Shown here: in pieces, positions 24,849 through 36,200 of the stretch | How positions within the stretch are numbered: the first letter of the stretch is position 1 | Layout of the letters: every line of letters starts with the position of its first letter | The notes under the pieces: generated by a model | What the model was told of the DNA's origin: nothing | Seen by the model: the letters and a program-made list of their open reading frames with translations, nothing else | The model's database searches: none | Position numbers and translations under genes: made by a program | Source: an uncultured bacterium | GTDB lineage: Bacteria > Bacteroidota > Bacteroidia > Bacteroidales > Bacteroidaceae | Direction: 5' to 3' | DNA: 64,000 bases | Assembly: GCA_905214795.1 (NCBI GenBank) | Contig: CAJMNM010000003.1 | Coordinates: 1-64,000 of the forward strand

Positions 24849-26147
24849 ATGACATTACATGAACAAGAATCGTTCTCAAAAGTATATACAGACACCTTAC
24901 CTTGCGGATTAAGACTTATCTGTACACCGTCACCTACAGATGTGGCCTATTGTGGTATTGCCGTTAATGCCGGGACAAGGGATGAACTGCCTGATGAAAA
25001 CGGACTGGCACATTTTTGTGAACATCTGACGTTTAAAGGTACACACCGCAGACGGGCATGGCATATTCTCAACCGCATGGAAACCGTCGGAGGAGACCTA
25101 AATGCTTATACGGGAAAAGAAGAAACGGTTTATTATACCACCTTTTTAAAAGAACATTTCGGACGGGCCATTGACTTACTGACAGATATCGTATTCGGAA
25201 GTACCTATCCCCAGCCGGAAATGAACAAAGAAGTAGAAGTCGTTATCGATGAGATTGAAAGCTACAATGATTCGCCGGCTGAACTTATTTACGATGATTT
25301 TGAAAGACTTCTTTTTAACGGACATGCTTTAGGCCGTAACATCTTAGGAGAAGCTGACAGGCTGCGCCAGTTTACCAGCCGGGATGTTCAACAGTTTGCA
25401 AACAGACATTATCGCCCGGAAAATGCGGTCTTATTTGTATACGGCCGTATTAATCCGTCACTGATAAAGAAAGAAACAGAGAAGGCTCTTAAAAAGGTTG
25501 CATTGTCGTTATTGGAAGAAGCTCCATTAAGAAACACCCTTATGCATGAAGCCGTGCCGAATTTAAAAAGTTCAAACGACGACTTACCTCCATATCATCC
25601 TCAAAAAATCGTTCTTGAAAAGGATACTCATCAGGCACATGTCATGATTGGTTGCCGGGCATATAGCGCTAAAGACCCGCGTCACATCGCATTATATTTA
25701 TTGAATAATATTCTTGGAGGTCCCGGTATGAACTCACGTCTCAACTTAAGCCTTCGTGAGAAGAACGGTTTGGTATACAATGTAGAAAGCAATATGACAA
25801 GCTATACCGATACGGGAGTGTGGAGCATATATTTCGGATGTGACGAGCACGACCTGACCAGATGTCAGCGTCTGGTTGGAAATGAGCTTAAAAAGCTCAC
25901 TGCGGCTCCATTAAGCGACACGGCATTAACCGCCGCCAAAAACCAGATTAAAGGTCAGATAGGCATAGCAGGAGACAATTTTGAGAATATGGCATTGGCT
26001 ATGGGTAAAACCTTCCTGCATTATAACCGGCCACGTAGCATCGCACAACTGTATCAAAGAATAGACCGGTTAACAGCAAACGAATTACATCAGGTGGCAT
26101 GTGAACTTTTTACTCCGGAGAATCTGACAACACTTATATACAAATAA
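24849..26147 (+). CDS. M16-family zinc metallopeptidase
   Basis: 432-residue pitrilysin/processing-peptidase relative. The inverted zinc motif HFCEH (HxxEH) and the distant Glu in EVEVVIDEIESYNDSP are intact, so it should be active. The C-terminal inactive-like half (MNSRLNLSLREKNGLVYNV) is typical. No signal peptide, so probably cytoplasmic. An upstream in-frame ATG at 24738 lies inside feoB; I prefer the ATG at 24849, 37 bases after feoB, because the protein from there begins as family members do. Its link to iron is not evident. Confidence 0.9.
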   Translation: MTLHEQESFSKVYTDTLPCGLRLICTPSPTDVAYCGIAVNAGTRDELPDENGLAHFCEHLTFKGTHRRRAWHILNRMETVGGDLNAYTGKEETVYYTTFLKEHFGRAIDLLTDIVFGSTYPQPEMNKEVEVVIDEIESYNDSPAELIYDDFERLLFNGHALGRNILGEADRLRQFTSRDVQQFANRHYRPENAVLFVYGRINPSLIKKETEKALKKVALSLLEEAPLRNTLMHEAVPNLKSSNDDLPPYHPQKIVLEKDTHQAHVMIGCRAYSAKDPRHIALYLLNNILGGPGMNSRLNLSLREKNGLVYNVESNMTSYTDTGVWSIYFGCDEHDLTRCQRLVGNELKKLTAAPLSDTALTAAKNQIKGQIGIAGDNFENMALAMGKTFLHYNRPRSIAQLYQRIDRLTANELHQVACELFTPENLTTLIYK

Positions 26148-26152
26148 AAAAA

Positions 26153-26175
26153 GCGGCTTCTGAATCGGAAGCCGC
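26153..26175. terminator. Bidirectional terminator between the M16 and M6 protease genes
   Basis: An 8-bp perfect GC-rich stem (GCGGCTTC / GAAGCCGC). On the minus strand it is followed by TTTTTTTATT and ends the M6 gene; on the plus strand it lies 5 bases past the M16 stop. Confidence 0.85.
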
Positions 26176-26204
26176 CTAATATGCATATTAATACGCAAGC
26201 AATA

Positions 26205-28763
26205 CTAAGGTAGTAAAATCTTCTTTACCACAATTTTATCTGTACCGGTTATCTTACAAGCCAACACATACCCGCCTTTCTTATACTGGGAAACAGGCAT
26301 TTTATACGATTTTCCGGTTATATTCTGACGAGAAAGGCAAGTACCATCCATTGTAAACAACGCTATCTGACGCAACGGCATTGTCGCGCTTAACTCTATG
26401 TTATTATTCACAATCTGAACCTTTACACAATCAGAGTCTGTTATAACATCACTGATCTTATCAGGATTGTACACAATAAACACCGCTTCTGAATCAGAAG
26501 TCTCACCAAAATCTCCTATGGCACGTACCGTATAAATATTCTCACCAACCAGCGGTTGTAGATCTGTATAAGTACAGCTTTCGCTCTCTCCTACCTTTAC
26601 TCCGTTACGATAAACCGCAAACCCTTTAACCAACGCTTCTTCTGCCTCTGAATAGATACTGACATCGTCTATCTGCCACCAGTAAGACAAACCTATATTA
26701 TTCGTATCATAAGCATGGAATGCAATACGCATCTTGTCTGACTGATAATCGGATAAATCAATTGTTATCTTTACATAATCATTCACGACATCACAATCCT
26801 TCATCAAATCATATACAGGTGTCCAGCTTTCACCGCCGTCTGTACTTACTTCTACATAATAGAATTGGTTCTTCACTGTTTTCTGAGGAGCAATAGACTT
26901 ACTGTAGAACGTTAATGTCTTTCCATTAGAGAATACCGGAGAAATCAGGCTCTCATCCTGATGAATATCCTCCCATGCGCTTTTCATGTAAACCGAATAA
27001 TTTCCGGAATAAGGCATATAGTTTTTCTCTGCAGCCTGCCAGGTCCAACCCCGATCGCCATAATTCTTAATTGTCCAACCGTTAGGATTTTCTGTATTCT
27101 CGAATCCATCCGATAGAATCTGTTCACCCTCTTGAGGAGCAATCCATTTCAACTCAATTGTATTTTCTGCAGTAAGAACAGCAGTAAGACCAGAAGGCGG
27201 TAAAACCAAACCGGACTGCTGACTAACCTTTAAAACTGTTTTTAAAGAAGCGTCTGAAGGAGAGGTAAAAACGAGATCTGCCGTACGAGTCTTTGCTGTT
27301 TCATTGGCAGAAAGTGTCTCTAAAATAATCTTTGTAACACCAGCCATTCCATTTACCTGATTCAGACTTAACCAATCCGGAATATCACTGACAGTCCAAT
27401 CGACATCAGCCTGAACCTCTAACTCCAACTTCTCTCCTGTTTTACCGTTAAAGACTATGGCATCATCAGACAATTTAATCTGATTTTCCAATTTCACTAA
27501 TTTAAACGAAAGCGTTTCTCCGCATGTTGAGATGTTTGTCAAAGCAAAACGAGCCTCTGAACCATCACTATAGAACGGTTTGACTTCGGCATCTCCACCA
27601 AATTCAGTACGCCCGCTCTCTTTACTAAATGCAGCTTTTTCTATATAGCCATCAGCCTTTGTCGTTCCTCCGGGACGGAATATATAAACTTCATCCAATC
27701 GGGTGGTACCGTTGTAATTCACGTTTCCCCCTGTATACATAGGGTTAATACGATATACAAGTAATCCAGACTCTGGCAAACCAATATCAAATGCTCCCTC
27801 TTTCTTTCTGTATTCTACAATAAAATACTCGTCTGACCCTATAGGACAAATCTTATAGGCTACATTTTCTTTATTCTGTCCTCCAACCGGATTTAATACA
27901 TAAGTTCCCGGTTCTGATATTTCAGGAATATCTTCCAACCAACCACAATACCGGTATTTTGTATAAGCAGACATCTGTTGAGGAACAGTTAAATTATCAG
28001 ACATCAAATCCCAAACACCAACCGGATTCAAGTCATCATTGACATGATATAAATCATAAGTTCCCAAAGAATGTGACATCTCATGACATAATACACCTGT
28101 ATTAAGAGGAATAGGTTCTAATGAAGCCCAACCATTCGCATCATCAAAAACCATCAGATAACCTACCAGCTTCTTATTCTTCACATAGATAGCCTTTTCG
28201 TCAGGTAATGCCAGATCTGAACGGTGAGGCCATAATAAATGACGGTTACCCAATTCAGAACGTCCGCTGACAACAATACAAAGATTATCAATTATTCCAT
28301 TACCATCAGCGTCTAACACCACATCATCCGGTAGATTTGAAGAAAGATAATCAGCGATTTCACGAATCAACGCCTGTTCTCTGGCTGCTTTATCGACTTC
28401 GTCGGCATATCCAATATCATTGATATCGCCTTTTTCCTTATAATACTCTCTTTCACGCTTGGCCTGATAAGACAAAATCTTATTACTTTCCGCAGTCGGA
28501 AAAAAAGTACTCTTCCAAGACAACTGACCGTAAGAGGCCTCGTAAAAATAATTGTAAACAGAATTTACACCTGGAGTTGCATCATTAAACATTTGTTCAT
28601 ATGTGGAAGAAGGATGTTCAAAAACATCTTCACTCTCCCCCAAAAAGCGAACAAAACACACCAGATTACTTAAATCCCCCTTATTCTTATCTGCCCACAC
28701 GGATAAAGATCCAAACAAGCAAATAGACAAAATAAAAAAACGGCTTAGATAAACTTTTCTCAT
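26205..28763 (-). CDS. Secreted M6-type metalloprotease with BACON, adhesin-like and C-terminal sorting-like domains
   Basis: 852-residue secreted protein. Signal peptide to about residue 24 (SVWA), then an M6 (immune inhibitor A-like) zinc protease with HEMSH at 227-231 and the downstream GTYDLYH. Next, a BACON domain (VDWTVSDIPDWLSL), a MAM/cleaved-adhesin-like jelly roll (GWTIKNYGDRGWTW ... WWQIDDVSIY), a fibronectin-III-like segment (VKGFAVYRNGVKVGE), and a final 75 residues like type IX sorting domains (IALFTMDGTCL ... GGYVLACKI). The longest frame starts with a TTG inside the promoter box at 28791-28798, so the ATG at 28763 is right. Divergent from the LRR-SusCD operon, with which it probably works. 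Confidence 0.88.
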   Translation of the reverse strand: MRKVYLSRFFILSICLFGSLSVWADKNKGDLSNLVCFVRFLGESEDVFEHPSSTYEQMFNDATPGVNSVYNYFYEASYGQLSWKSTFFPTAESNKILSYQAKREREYYKEKGDINDIGYADEVDKAAREQALIREIADYLSSNLPDDVVLDADGNGIIDNLCIVVSGRSELGNRHLLWPHRSDLALPDEKAIYVKNKKLVGYLMVFDDANGWASLEPIPLNTGVLCHEMSHSLGTYDLYHVNDDLNPVGVWDLMSDNLTVPQQMSAYTKYRYCGWLEDIPEISEPGTYVLNPVGGQNKENVAYKICPIGSDEYFIVEYRKKEGAFDIGLPESGLLVYRINPMYTGGNVNYNGTTRLDEVYIFRPGGTTKADGYIEKAAFSKESGRTEFGGDAEVKPFYSDGSEARFALTNISTCGETLSFKLVKLENQIKLSDDAIVFNGKTGEKLELEVQADVDWTVSDIPDWLSLNQVNGMAGVTKIILETLSANETAKTRTADLVFTSPSDASLKTVLKVSQQSGLVLPPSGLTAVLTAENTIELKWIAPQEGEQILSDGFENTENPNGWTIKNYGDRGWTWQAAEKNYMPYSGNYSVYMKSAWEDIHQDESLISPVFSNGKTLTFYSKSIAPQKTVKNQFYYVEVSTDGGESWTPVYDLMKDCDVVNDYVKITIDLSDYQSDKMRIAFHAYDTNNIGLSYWWQIDDVSIYSEAEEALVKGFAVYRNGVKVGESESCTYTDLQPLVGENIYTVRAIGDFGETSDSEAVFIVYNPDKISDVITDSDCVKVQIVNNNIELSATMPLRQIALFTMDGTCLSRQNITGKSYKMPVSQYKKGGYVLACKITGTDKIVVKKILLP

Positions 28764-28790
28764 AGTTACATAAATCAATGGTAATCGACA

Positions 28791-28798
28791 CAAAGATA
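28791..28798 (-). promoter_or_regulatory. -7 box of the M6 protease gene
   Basis: TATCTTTG on the minus strand, 27 bases before the ATG at 28763. It rules out the upstream TTG start, which lies inside the box. Confidence 0.55.
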
Positions 28799-29043
28799 TT
28801 CATTTTTCAATTCAAGACTATTTATCGATGTAATTTTTTTCTTTTTTGAATAAAACTCAAAACTATTTTTATCAATTTAATGTTAACGAAACATAAAATC
28901 AAAATGACCTTTATCTTTATCTATCTAAGAAACAAAAAGCAATATGTCATAACTATTACTCATAAAATAATTATGAAAAAAATAGTTTGATTATTTCATG
29001 AATGTTTTAACAATCTATTCACCGCAAAAAACCGTTCATTATT

Positions 29044-29075
29044 TTTGTTTGTTTAATCCTTTTTCCTTATCTTTG
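29044..29075 (+). promoter_or_regulatory. Promoter of the LRR/SusCD operon
   Basis: TTTG (29044-29047), 20 bases and TATCTTTG (29068-29075). Start expected near 29082, leaving a leader of about 100 nt. Confidence 0.65.
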
Positions 29076-29185
29076 AATTAATTATAGCTAAATCTCATCA
29101 TTTACAATAAGCTTACACTCTAGGCTATTTGCATTAGAAAAAGTTAAATAATTAAATATTTTCATTAATTAAAAAACAGGAGCCT

Positions 29186-30574
29186 ATGAAAAAGTCTTTA
29201 CTTTCATCTTTATTTGCTTTGCTATGCGTATTTGTAAATGCTCAAACAAATCCTAACATTGAGCTCACAGTTGCAGTCGATGGTAATGAACGGAATCTTG
29301 CATTTGCAGCTAATAGCCAGGGCATTAAACTCCAAATAGATTGGGGAGATGGCAAACTTATCGAAACAGAAGAAATCGTAGTAGCTGACGATTGGGGAAC
29401 AACAACTACTGTAACCGGTACTCCAACAGGTAATGGCGTAATCAAAATCTACGGTGAAGGTATTGCCGTTTTTGATTGCAGTTCTCGTGTAGATGGAGCA
29501 CAAGTATCTAATATTGATGTATCAAATGCCACTGATCTTACAGAATTAAGCGTTTATACCAATGCACTGACAAAATTGGATGTCAGCAAAAACGTTAATC
29601 TAACCAAATTAACTTGCTATAACAATCCAATTACAACACTTGACTTGTCAGCCAATACTAAACTTACATCATTAGATGCCAAGAATATGGAACTGACAGA
29701 GATTGACTTAAGCCAGAATACGGCATTAACCACAATCTATCTTAACGAGAATGATCTAACAGACATTGACTTAAGTAAAAATACAGAATTAAAGAGCCTG
29801 TATATAATCAAAAATAAATTAACTACTATAGACTTAAGTAATAATGATAAATTGACTTATGCCAGCGTCAACGAGAACAATCTTACTACTTTAGATGTAA
29901 CCGGTTGTGATGCTTTGGCAAGTCTTTTCTGTATAAGTAACCAATTGACCTCACTTTATGCAGATAATGTCACTAAGAGTGTAAATTGCAGCAAAAACAA
30001 CTTCACATTAGCTACATTGCCGGCTCTGCCTTGTAAAACATATACCTATGCTCCACAAAATGCAATGCCAATCGCAGAATCAATTGCGATTGGAAAAGCA
30101 TTAGATCTGTCTGCACAAAACGACATTACAGGTTTGGCCGGAGAACCGCAAACCACTACTTACACATGGTATACTCAGAATGGAGAGGTACTTGACCCTG
30201 CAACTTATTATACAGAGAAAGACGGTGTGTTCACTTTCATTGCAGCCCCTGCACAGCCTGTCTATTGCGTAATGGAAAGCAACGCATTTCCAAAATTCAG
30301 CGGCAGCAATACATTTAAAACAACCGAAATAACAGTTACTCAGAAGGGTGATGGCGTAACAGAAAGAAATACAGATCAAGTATCAATTAAGATTTACAAA
30401 GGATACGTTGCACTTCAACAATTACCTCTGAATGCCGATATTACAGTATCTAATATCAGCGGACAAGTTCTTAGCCATAAGATTTGTAGAAGCAATGAAA
30501 TGCAATTAAATCTTCATCCCGGACTTTATATTATTTCTATTAACGGCGCAACATATAAAATCATTGCACAATAA
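29186..30574 (+). CDS. Secreted leucine-rich-repeat protein with C-terminal sorting-like domain
   Basis: 462 residues. Signal peptide to about residue 19 (VNAQ). An N-terminal beta domain carries an IDWGDGK motif like PKD-type folds. Residues about 107-261 are seven tandem 21-residue LRRs of the pattern LTxLDLSxNTxLTxLxxxxNx, each starting with a buried Leu-Thr pair. The final 70 residues (VSIKIYKGYVALQQL ... LHPGLYIISINGATYKI) share the sorting-like pattern seen in the M6 protease and in the last gene of the locus. LRRs bind proteins, so it may capture a protein ligand at the cell surface; this is inferred. First gene of the plus-strand operon. Confidence 0.85.
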   Translation: MKKSLLSSLFALLCVFVNAQTNPNIELTVAVDGNERNLAFAANSQGIKLQIDWGDGKLIETEEIVVADDWGTTTTVTGTPTGNGVIKIYGEGIAVFDCSSRVDGAQVSNIDVSNATDLTELSVYTNALTKLDVSKNVNLTKLTCYNNPITTLDLSANTKLTSLDAKNMELTEIDLSQNTALTTIYLNENDLTDIDLSKNTELKSLYIIKNKLTTIDLSNNDKLTYASVNENNLTTLDVTGCDALASLFCISNQLTSLYADNVTKSVNCSKNNFTLATLPALPCKTYTYAPQNAMPIAESIAIGKALDLSAQNDITGLAGEPQTTTYTWYTQNGEVLDPATYYTEKDGVFTFIAAPAQPVYCVMESNAFPKFSGSNTFKTTEITVTQKGDGVTERNTDQVSIKIYKGYVALQQLPLNADITVSNISGQVLSHKICRSNEMQLNLHPGLYIISINGATYKIIAQ

Positions 30575-30596
30575 ATAATTTAGTCTAAAATCAAAA

Positions 30597-30622
30597 AGAG
30601 GAGAATGATACCATTCTCCTCT
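30597..30622. terminator. Hairpin between the LRR and metalloprotease genes
   Basis: A perfect 11-bp stem (AGAGGAGAATG / CATTCTCCTCT) with a 4-base loop lies 23 bases after the LRR stop. The following bases are TATATC, so termination may be partial and could set the ratio of LRR to downstream genes. Confidence 0.6.
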
Positions 30623-30661
30623 TATATCATCTTATAAATATTTCACGCGAAAAAACAGATT

Positions 30662-33220
30662 ATGAAAAAAGGAACTAAAGTACTTCTTTTTCTCTTATCA
30701 ACGTTAGCTATCTGCCCGACAACTGGAGCTAAACGAAAAGACAAAAAAAACAAGAATGCAATTGCAGCCCTTGTTAAAGATACAGTAAATGCAGATTATA
30801 AAAAGGTTAGTAAGAATGCAACAATACAGAAGGGACTCTTTACTACCTTATATAATGCTAAAGAAGGTAAACTATATTTTGAAATTCCCGATTCTGCATT
30901 TAATCGCATTTACATTTTAGCCAACCGTGTTGCAGCCATCAGTAACACACAAGAATATGTTGCCGGACAAATAGCAACACAACCTTTGTTAATCCGTTTT
31001 ACAAAAGACGAACGAAATGTTTATATGCATGAAATTCAAAGCGATGATATCGTATCTCCAACAGACCCGATACACTCATCGTTCAGCAAGAATTTCTACG
31101 ACCCGGTCATTAAAGGATTTAAGATTACAGCTTCTAACGGTAAGAATGTTGTCATTGATGTGACATCTTTTTTTGGCGGTAATGAAAAATGTATCAGCCC
31201 CATTAAAACAGACAATCCTCTAAGTAAACTGTTGGGAGGAAAGAGTGCGCTTAAAGGAACCTTTGTAACAGATGCTTCCGGAATTATCAGTTCAAAATCA
31301 TTCCCTGGAAATGTTGAAATAAAGAGCAGACTCTCATTTACCCTCTCACCATTAGGTCAGCCATATTCTGTAATTATGCATCGTTCACTGTTTGTGTTAC
31401 CAGACCAGCCAATGAAGATGCGTTACCAGGATAACCGGGTTGGATATTTCTATTCTGACAAAAGTATTTATACAACAAATAAAGATCGCCTTGAACGCCG
31501 TACCTTCATTCATCGTTGGCGTTTGGAACCTAAAACAGAAGATCTCGAACGATATTTTAAAGGTGAATTGGTTGAACCTGTAAAACCTATCGTTTTCTAT
31601 GTAGACTCAGCATTCCCCGACAAATGGCGTTCTGCCATCAAACAAGGTATTGAAGATTGGAATATTGCCTTTGAAGCTGCAGGATTTAAAAATGCCATCA
31701 AAGCTGTAGATTATCCGAAAAACGATCCCAATTTCGACCCTGACGATATGCGATATAGCTGTTTTAAATACGCTGTATCACCCACTGCAAACGCAATGGG
31801 ACCAAGCCATGTAGATCCAAGAACCGGTGAGATTCTTACTGGAGACGTCATTTGGTATCACAATATTATCTCATTACTCCACAACTGGAGATTCGTTCAA
31901 ACCGGAGCAGCTGATCCAAGAGTGCGGAAACAAGTATTTGATGACGATGTCATGCGCGAATCTATCCGCTATGCCGCAGCACATGAGATTGGCCATACTT
32001 TAGGTCTTATGCACAACATGGGAGCAAGTTATTCCTTCCCAACAGATTCATTGCGTAACCCGTCATTTACACAAAAATATGGTACTACACCAAGTATCAT
32101 GGATTATGCGCGCAACAATTTCATCGCACAGCCTGGCGATGTGGAAAAAGGCGTCAAACTTACTCCTCCCATTTTAGGCGTTTATGATATATATGCTATT
32201 AACTGGGGATATAGACTGATACCGAATACATCTTCTCCCGAAGAAGAAAAAAATACACTGGATAAATGGATTGCAGAGAAATCCAATGATCCGATGTATG
32301 AGTTTGGTGCCCAACAACTTTTCGGCACTGTTGATCCTACCGATCAGACAGAAGACTTAGGCGACGACCATATGAAAGCCGGTGACTATGGTATCAAGAA
32401 TCTTAAGATTTTAATGGCTAATCTTGAAAATTGGAATCAGGAACCAGGCGAACGGTATGACGAAATGGAAAATATGTATCGTGAGATTGTTAATCAATAT
32501 ACACGCTACTTACGTCATGTCATGCCTTATATCGGAGGTATACGCTATGAAGAAATCAGACAAGGAGATGGTAAAAACACCTCAAAACATTATATTGACC
32601 GCAATACCCAGCATAAAGCGATGCTTTGGCTTTTGAACGAAGCCAGAACCTACAGCGACTGGCTGACCGACAAAAATCTGATTAGCAAGTTTGAAATAAA
32701 CATGAATGCTAACGACAAATTACAGTCTATGGTCATCAGCGGTTTGATAAACTCTGCAACATTATACCGTATACAAGAAGGTGGCTTAATAGATCCTGAT
32801 AAAAATTATTCATTAGATCAATATCTGGAAGATGTAACACAGGCCATCTTTAAAGCGCCCGCTAACGGCAAGTTGTCTCCGGTAGAACAGAATCTACAGG
32901 CCACAGCTATTTCCATCATGCTAAATAACTCAGGCCTTACTACAAAAGAAAAAGCAAGTTCTAGCTCTATAAATAATGAAGATATGTTCCAACTAGAATC
33001 AAATTTTCCTTGCAGTTGTAACATGAATCATACATTTGATTTCGCACGAATCAATTTTGGTTTGCCTACATTACCTAAAGATCAGATAGGCGCCATCATG
33101 ACCGGACGATTACGTAAAGTACTCAATCTATATAAATCTCGCCGCTCCTCAGCAACGGGATCTACCAAAGATTTCTATGACTATCAGATATTACTCATAG
33201 AACGTATCTTTGCTAACTAA
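30662..33220 (+). CDS. Secreted zinc metalloprotease of the DUF5117/DUF4953 type
   Basis: 852 residues with a signal peptide (MKKGTKVLLFLLSTLAICPTTG) and a very basic mature start. The metzincin zinc site HEIGHTLGLMH is complete (HExxHxxGxxH), followed by PSIMDYARNNF, a Met-turn candidate. The flanking regions match the large Bacteroidales family with DUF5117/5118 before and DUF4953 around the catalytic site. It is probably exported to the periplasm or surface. Its stop is 14 bases before susC, so it is cotranscribed with the transporter pair; I infer that it trims proteins or peptides for uptake. Confidence 0.9.
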   Translation: MKKGTKVLLFLLSTLAICPTTGAKRKDKKNKNAIAALVKDTVNADYKKVSKNATIQKGLFTTLYNAKEGKLYFEIPDSAFNRIYILANRVAAISNTQEYVAGQIATQPLLIRFTKDERNVYMHEIQSDDIVSPTDPIHSSFSKNFYDPVIKGFKITASNGKNVVIDVTSFFGGNEKCISPIKTDNPLSKLLGGKSALKGTFVTDASGIISSKSFPGNVEIKSRLSFTLSPLGQPYSVIMHRSLFVLPDQPMKMRYQDNRVGYFYSDKSIYTTNKDRLERRTFIHRWRLEPKTEDLERYFKGELVEPVKPIVFYVDSAFPDKWRSAIKQGIEDWNIAFEAAGFKNAIKAVDYPKNDPNFDPDDMRYSCFKYAVSPTANAMGPSHVDPRTGEILTGDVIWYHNIISLLHNWRFVQTGAADPRVRKQVFDDDVMRESIRYAAAHEIGHTLGLMHNMGASYSFPTDSLRNPSFTQKYGTTPSIMDYARNNFIAQPGDVEKGVKLTPPILGVYDIYAINWGYRLIPNTSSPEEEKNTLDKWIAEKSNDPMYEFGAQQLFGTVDPTDQTEDLGDDHMKAGDYGIKNLKILMANLENWNQEPGERYDEMENMYREIVNQYTRYLRHVMPYIGGIRYEEIRQGDGKNTSKHYIDRNTQHKAMLWLLNEARTYSDWLTDKNLISKFEINMNANDKLQSMVISGLINSATLYRIQEGGLIDPDKNYSLDQYLEDVTQAIFKAPANGKLSPVEQNLQATAISIMLNNSGLTTKEKASSSSINNEDMFQLESNFPCSCNMNHTFDFARINFGLPTLPKDQIGAIMTGRLRKVLNLYKSRRSSATGSTKDFYDYQILLIERIFAN

Positions 33221-33234
33221 ATACAGATATAAAT

Positions 33235-36200
33235 ATGAGACATAAAAGAATATATACATGGCTTGCCGCCATATTCCTGATCATCTCGAATGTGGCAGCG
33301 CAAACCAATTTGCCAATCCTGAAAGGTAAAGTAATCGACCGAGGTGGAGAAACCATCATCGGTGCTCACGTAAGATGGACCAATGATCCTGCTACAACTG
33401 TAACAGACCTTGATGGCAACTTTACTATTCCTGAAAAAGGAAACGAATTAGTCGTTTCTTTTTTAGGATATAGAACCAAGACCGTAAAAATCAAGCCGGG
33501 ACAAAAGAATATTGTAATCACGCTTGAGGATGACGCTCAGGAACTGGATGAATTAGTAGTCGTTGGATATGGAACACAAAAAAAAGCATCGTTAACGGGT
33601 TCTATTGAAACAATTAAAAGCGAAGACCTGTTAAGCATGCCTACCGCAAATCTTGACGAAGCACTTTATGGTCAGGTTGCAGGCTTGCAGGTTATGCAAA
33701 CCACCGGTGACCCCAGTAGTGCCAAAGAAGCCAATCTTCATATTCGTGGTATCAATAATTCACCTCTACTCGTAATAGATGGTGTCCCCAGATTCGGAAC
33801 AACAACCAGCGACGGAGAAATGAGGTTATCCGATTTAAATCCGGATGATATCGAAAGTATCTCTATTTTAAAAGACGCAGCAGCTGCCGCTGTATATGGT
33901 TCACGTGCAGCCAATGGTGTCATCCTTGTACAAACAAAACGCGCTAGCGGTAATCAAAAAGTCTCCATCAATTACCGCGGACAAATGAATATTCAACAGG
34001 CTACACAATTACCGGATTTCTTAAATGCCTATGAATATGCCAAACTTTATAATACAGCTGTAGAAAACACTCCTGGAACCACAAATACGGCTTATACTCC
34101 TGAGCAGTTGGAAATGATACGTACTCACTCCAATCCTAACTTATACGGAGATGAAGACCTTCTTGACTATCTGGACAACATCGGATATACAACCACTCAC
34201 AGCATATCAGCAAACGGTGGAAACCAATTCCTGAAATATTACATTTCCGGAGGTTACACCCACTCCAAGGGATTATATAGTGGCGTAAATCGTGACCGTT
34301 TCAATTACACAGCTAAGTTAGACGCTACTCTTACAAAAGGATTAGTCCTTTCTCTTGACATTACGGGGTCCAGAAGCGACAGTAAGAATTCCAGCTATAC
34401 AACCATCGATGCTGCATACAATTTCTCTCCGTTACAGGTCTTAAGATTCGATAATGGTTATCTGGCCAGCATTGACGGCAGCAACCCCCTTATCAACGTA
34501 GAAGGCCTTGGCGGTTACATAAAAGATACAGGAAAGATGAACACCATCACTGCGAATCTGCGCTGGGAACTCCCGTGGGTAAAAGGACTGTCCGCATATG
34601 CAAGAGCAACATTCGATAACAACAGTCGCATTGAAAAAACATTCAGCAAACCTGTTACATTATACACCTACGACGATCAAACAAAAGAGTTTGCTACAGA
34701 TCCTAACACGGTTTATCCTACAGCAAAAGTAACCATCGAACAAATAGACCGCTTTGTGGATAATCAACTTTACGAAGCCGGTATCAACTATAATCGTACA
34801 TTCAATTCCAAACACGATGTAGGCGCAATGCTTGTAGCCAACTACCAGCAAACCCATAACCAATACATGACAGGAGAAAACCAGAATGCAGCCATCTATC
34901 CTGAAATTATCGGTACCGCCGTTTCAGCCAGACTGATTGGTAGCGAAAGCTATAATCAGCGTGCTTCACTTATCGGACGTTTTAATTACGGATATGATTA
35001 CAGATACTTCATTGAAGCCAGTTTCCGCGTTGACGGATCAACTTATTTCCATCCTGACAATCGTTGGGGATTCTTCCCGTCTATTTCCGGTTCGTGGGTT
35101 CTTTCTAACGAACCGTTCTTTAAAGAATGGAATCAGCCGGTACTTTCTAATGTCAAGTTCCGCGCCTCAACAGGTATTTTAGGAGATGATGGATTAGTCG
35201 GTGAATATTCATACCTCTTAACCTATATGGAGTCTACAAGAGAAGGTTATAACATAGGCGGCATTTATCGTCCGGGAATCGTCATGAACACAGGTAGTTA
35301 TCCCAATCCCAATCTGACATGGGGTAAGTCACACGATTATAATATTGCCACAGATCTCGGGTTCTGGGACAACCGTTTCGGACTAACCTTCGAATACTAT
35401 TGGCGTTTTGAGACAGATAAAATCACTGCTGCACCATCCTACCTCTATCCACCTTCAACAGGTGTAGATGGTAACGTACCTAATATGAATTTCAGCAAAC
35501 TAAAAGCATGGGGTTGGGACTTAACTCTTACTCATCGGAACACAATCGGAAAAGTCAAATATAACGTTGATCTCACATTAGCGAAAAGCGACGATAAATA
35601 TTTGGATTTCGGAGACGAATCAAGCGTTTCACCCAATTTAAGACGTGTCGGACGAAGCAGCATGGTATGGGCTATGTACGAAGCTGAAGGTCTGTTCCAG
35701 TCACAGGAAGAGATTGATAACTACATGCCTAACATGAGTGCAACAGAAAAAGCGGAACTTGCTCCTGGTGATATAAAATACAAAGATCAGAACAATGATG
35801 GAAAACTGACTACCGAGGATATGATTTATGTCAAGAACTCATCCAATCCTGATTTTAATTTCAGTTTGCGTCTGGGTGCAAGCTACAAAGGCTTTTTCAT
35901 TAACGCCATGTTCCAGGGTGCTACCGGCTATCAACAGAACATCAAAGAATTATATACAACGAACAGCGGTAGCTTACAACGTTTCCAGCAATATCATCTT
36001 ACAGAGGCTTGGACAAAAGACAATCCTGATGCCACTCTGCCACGCATCAAGTTTACTACAGCCAATGACAATAACCGTAAAGAATCCACCTTCTGGATTA
36101 GAGACTGTGATTTCCTTCGTCTCAAATCACTGTCCATTGGTTATGCGTTCCAGCCTAATCTCCTGAAGAAGATGAAAATGACCTCTGCAAGCATCGCTTT

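Larger units (their letters stand above)
28764..29185. other. Divergent promoter region
   Basis: A 420-base A/T-rich gap holding the promoters of the M6 gene and of the LRR gene. No frame is convincing. Both genes could be co-regulated from here; no operator-like repeat stood out. Confidence 0.5.

Noticed and set aside
30640..30655. TATTTCACGCGAAAAA as a second parS
   Set aside because: Four mismatches to the 16-bp consensus, including the central base pair; probably chance.
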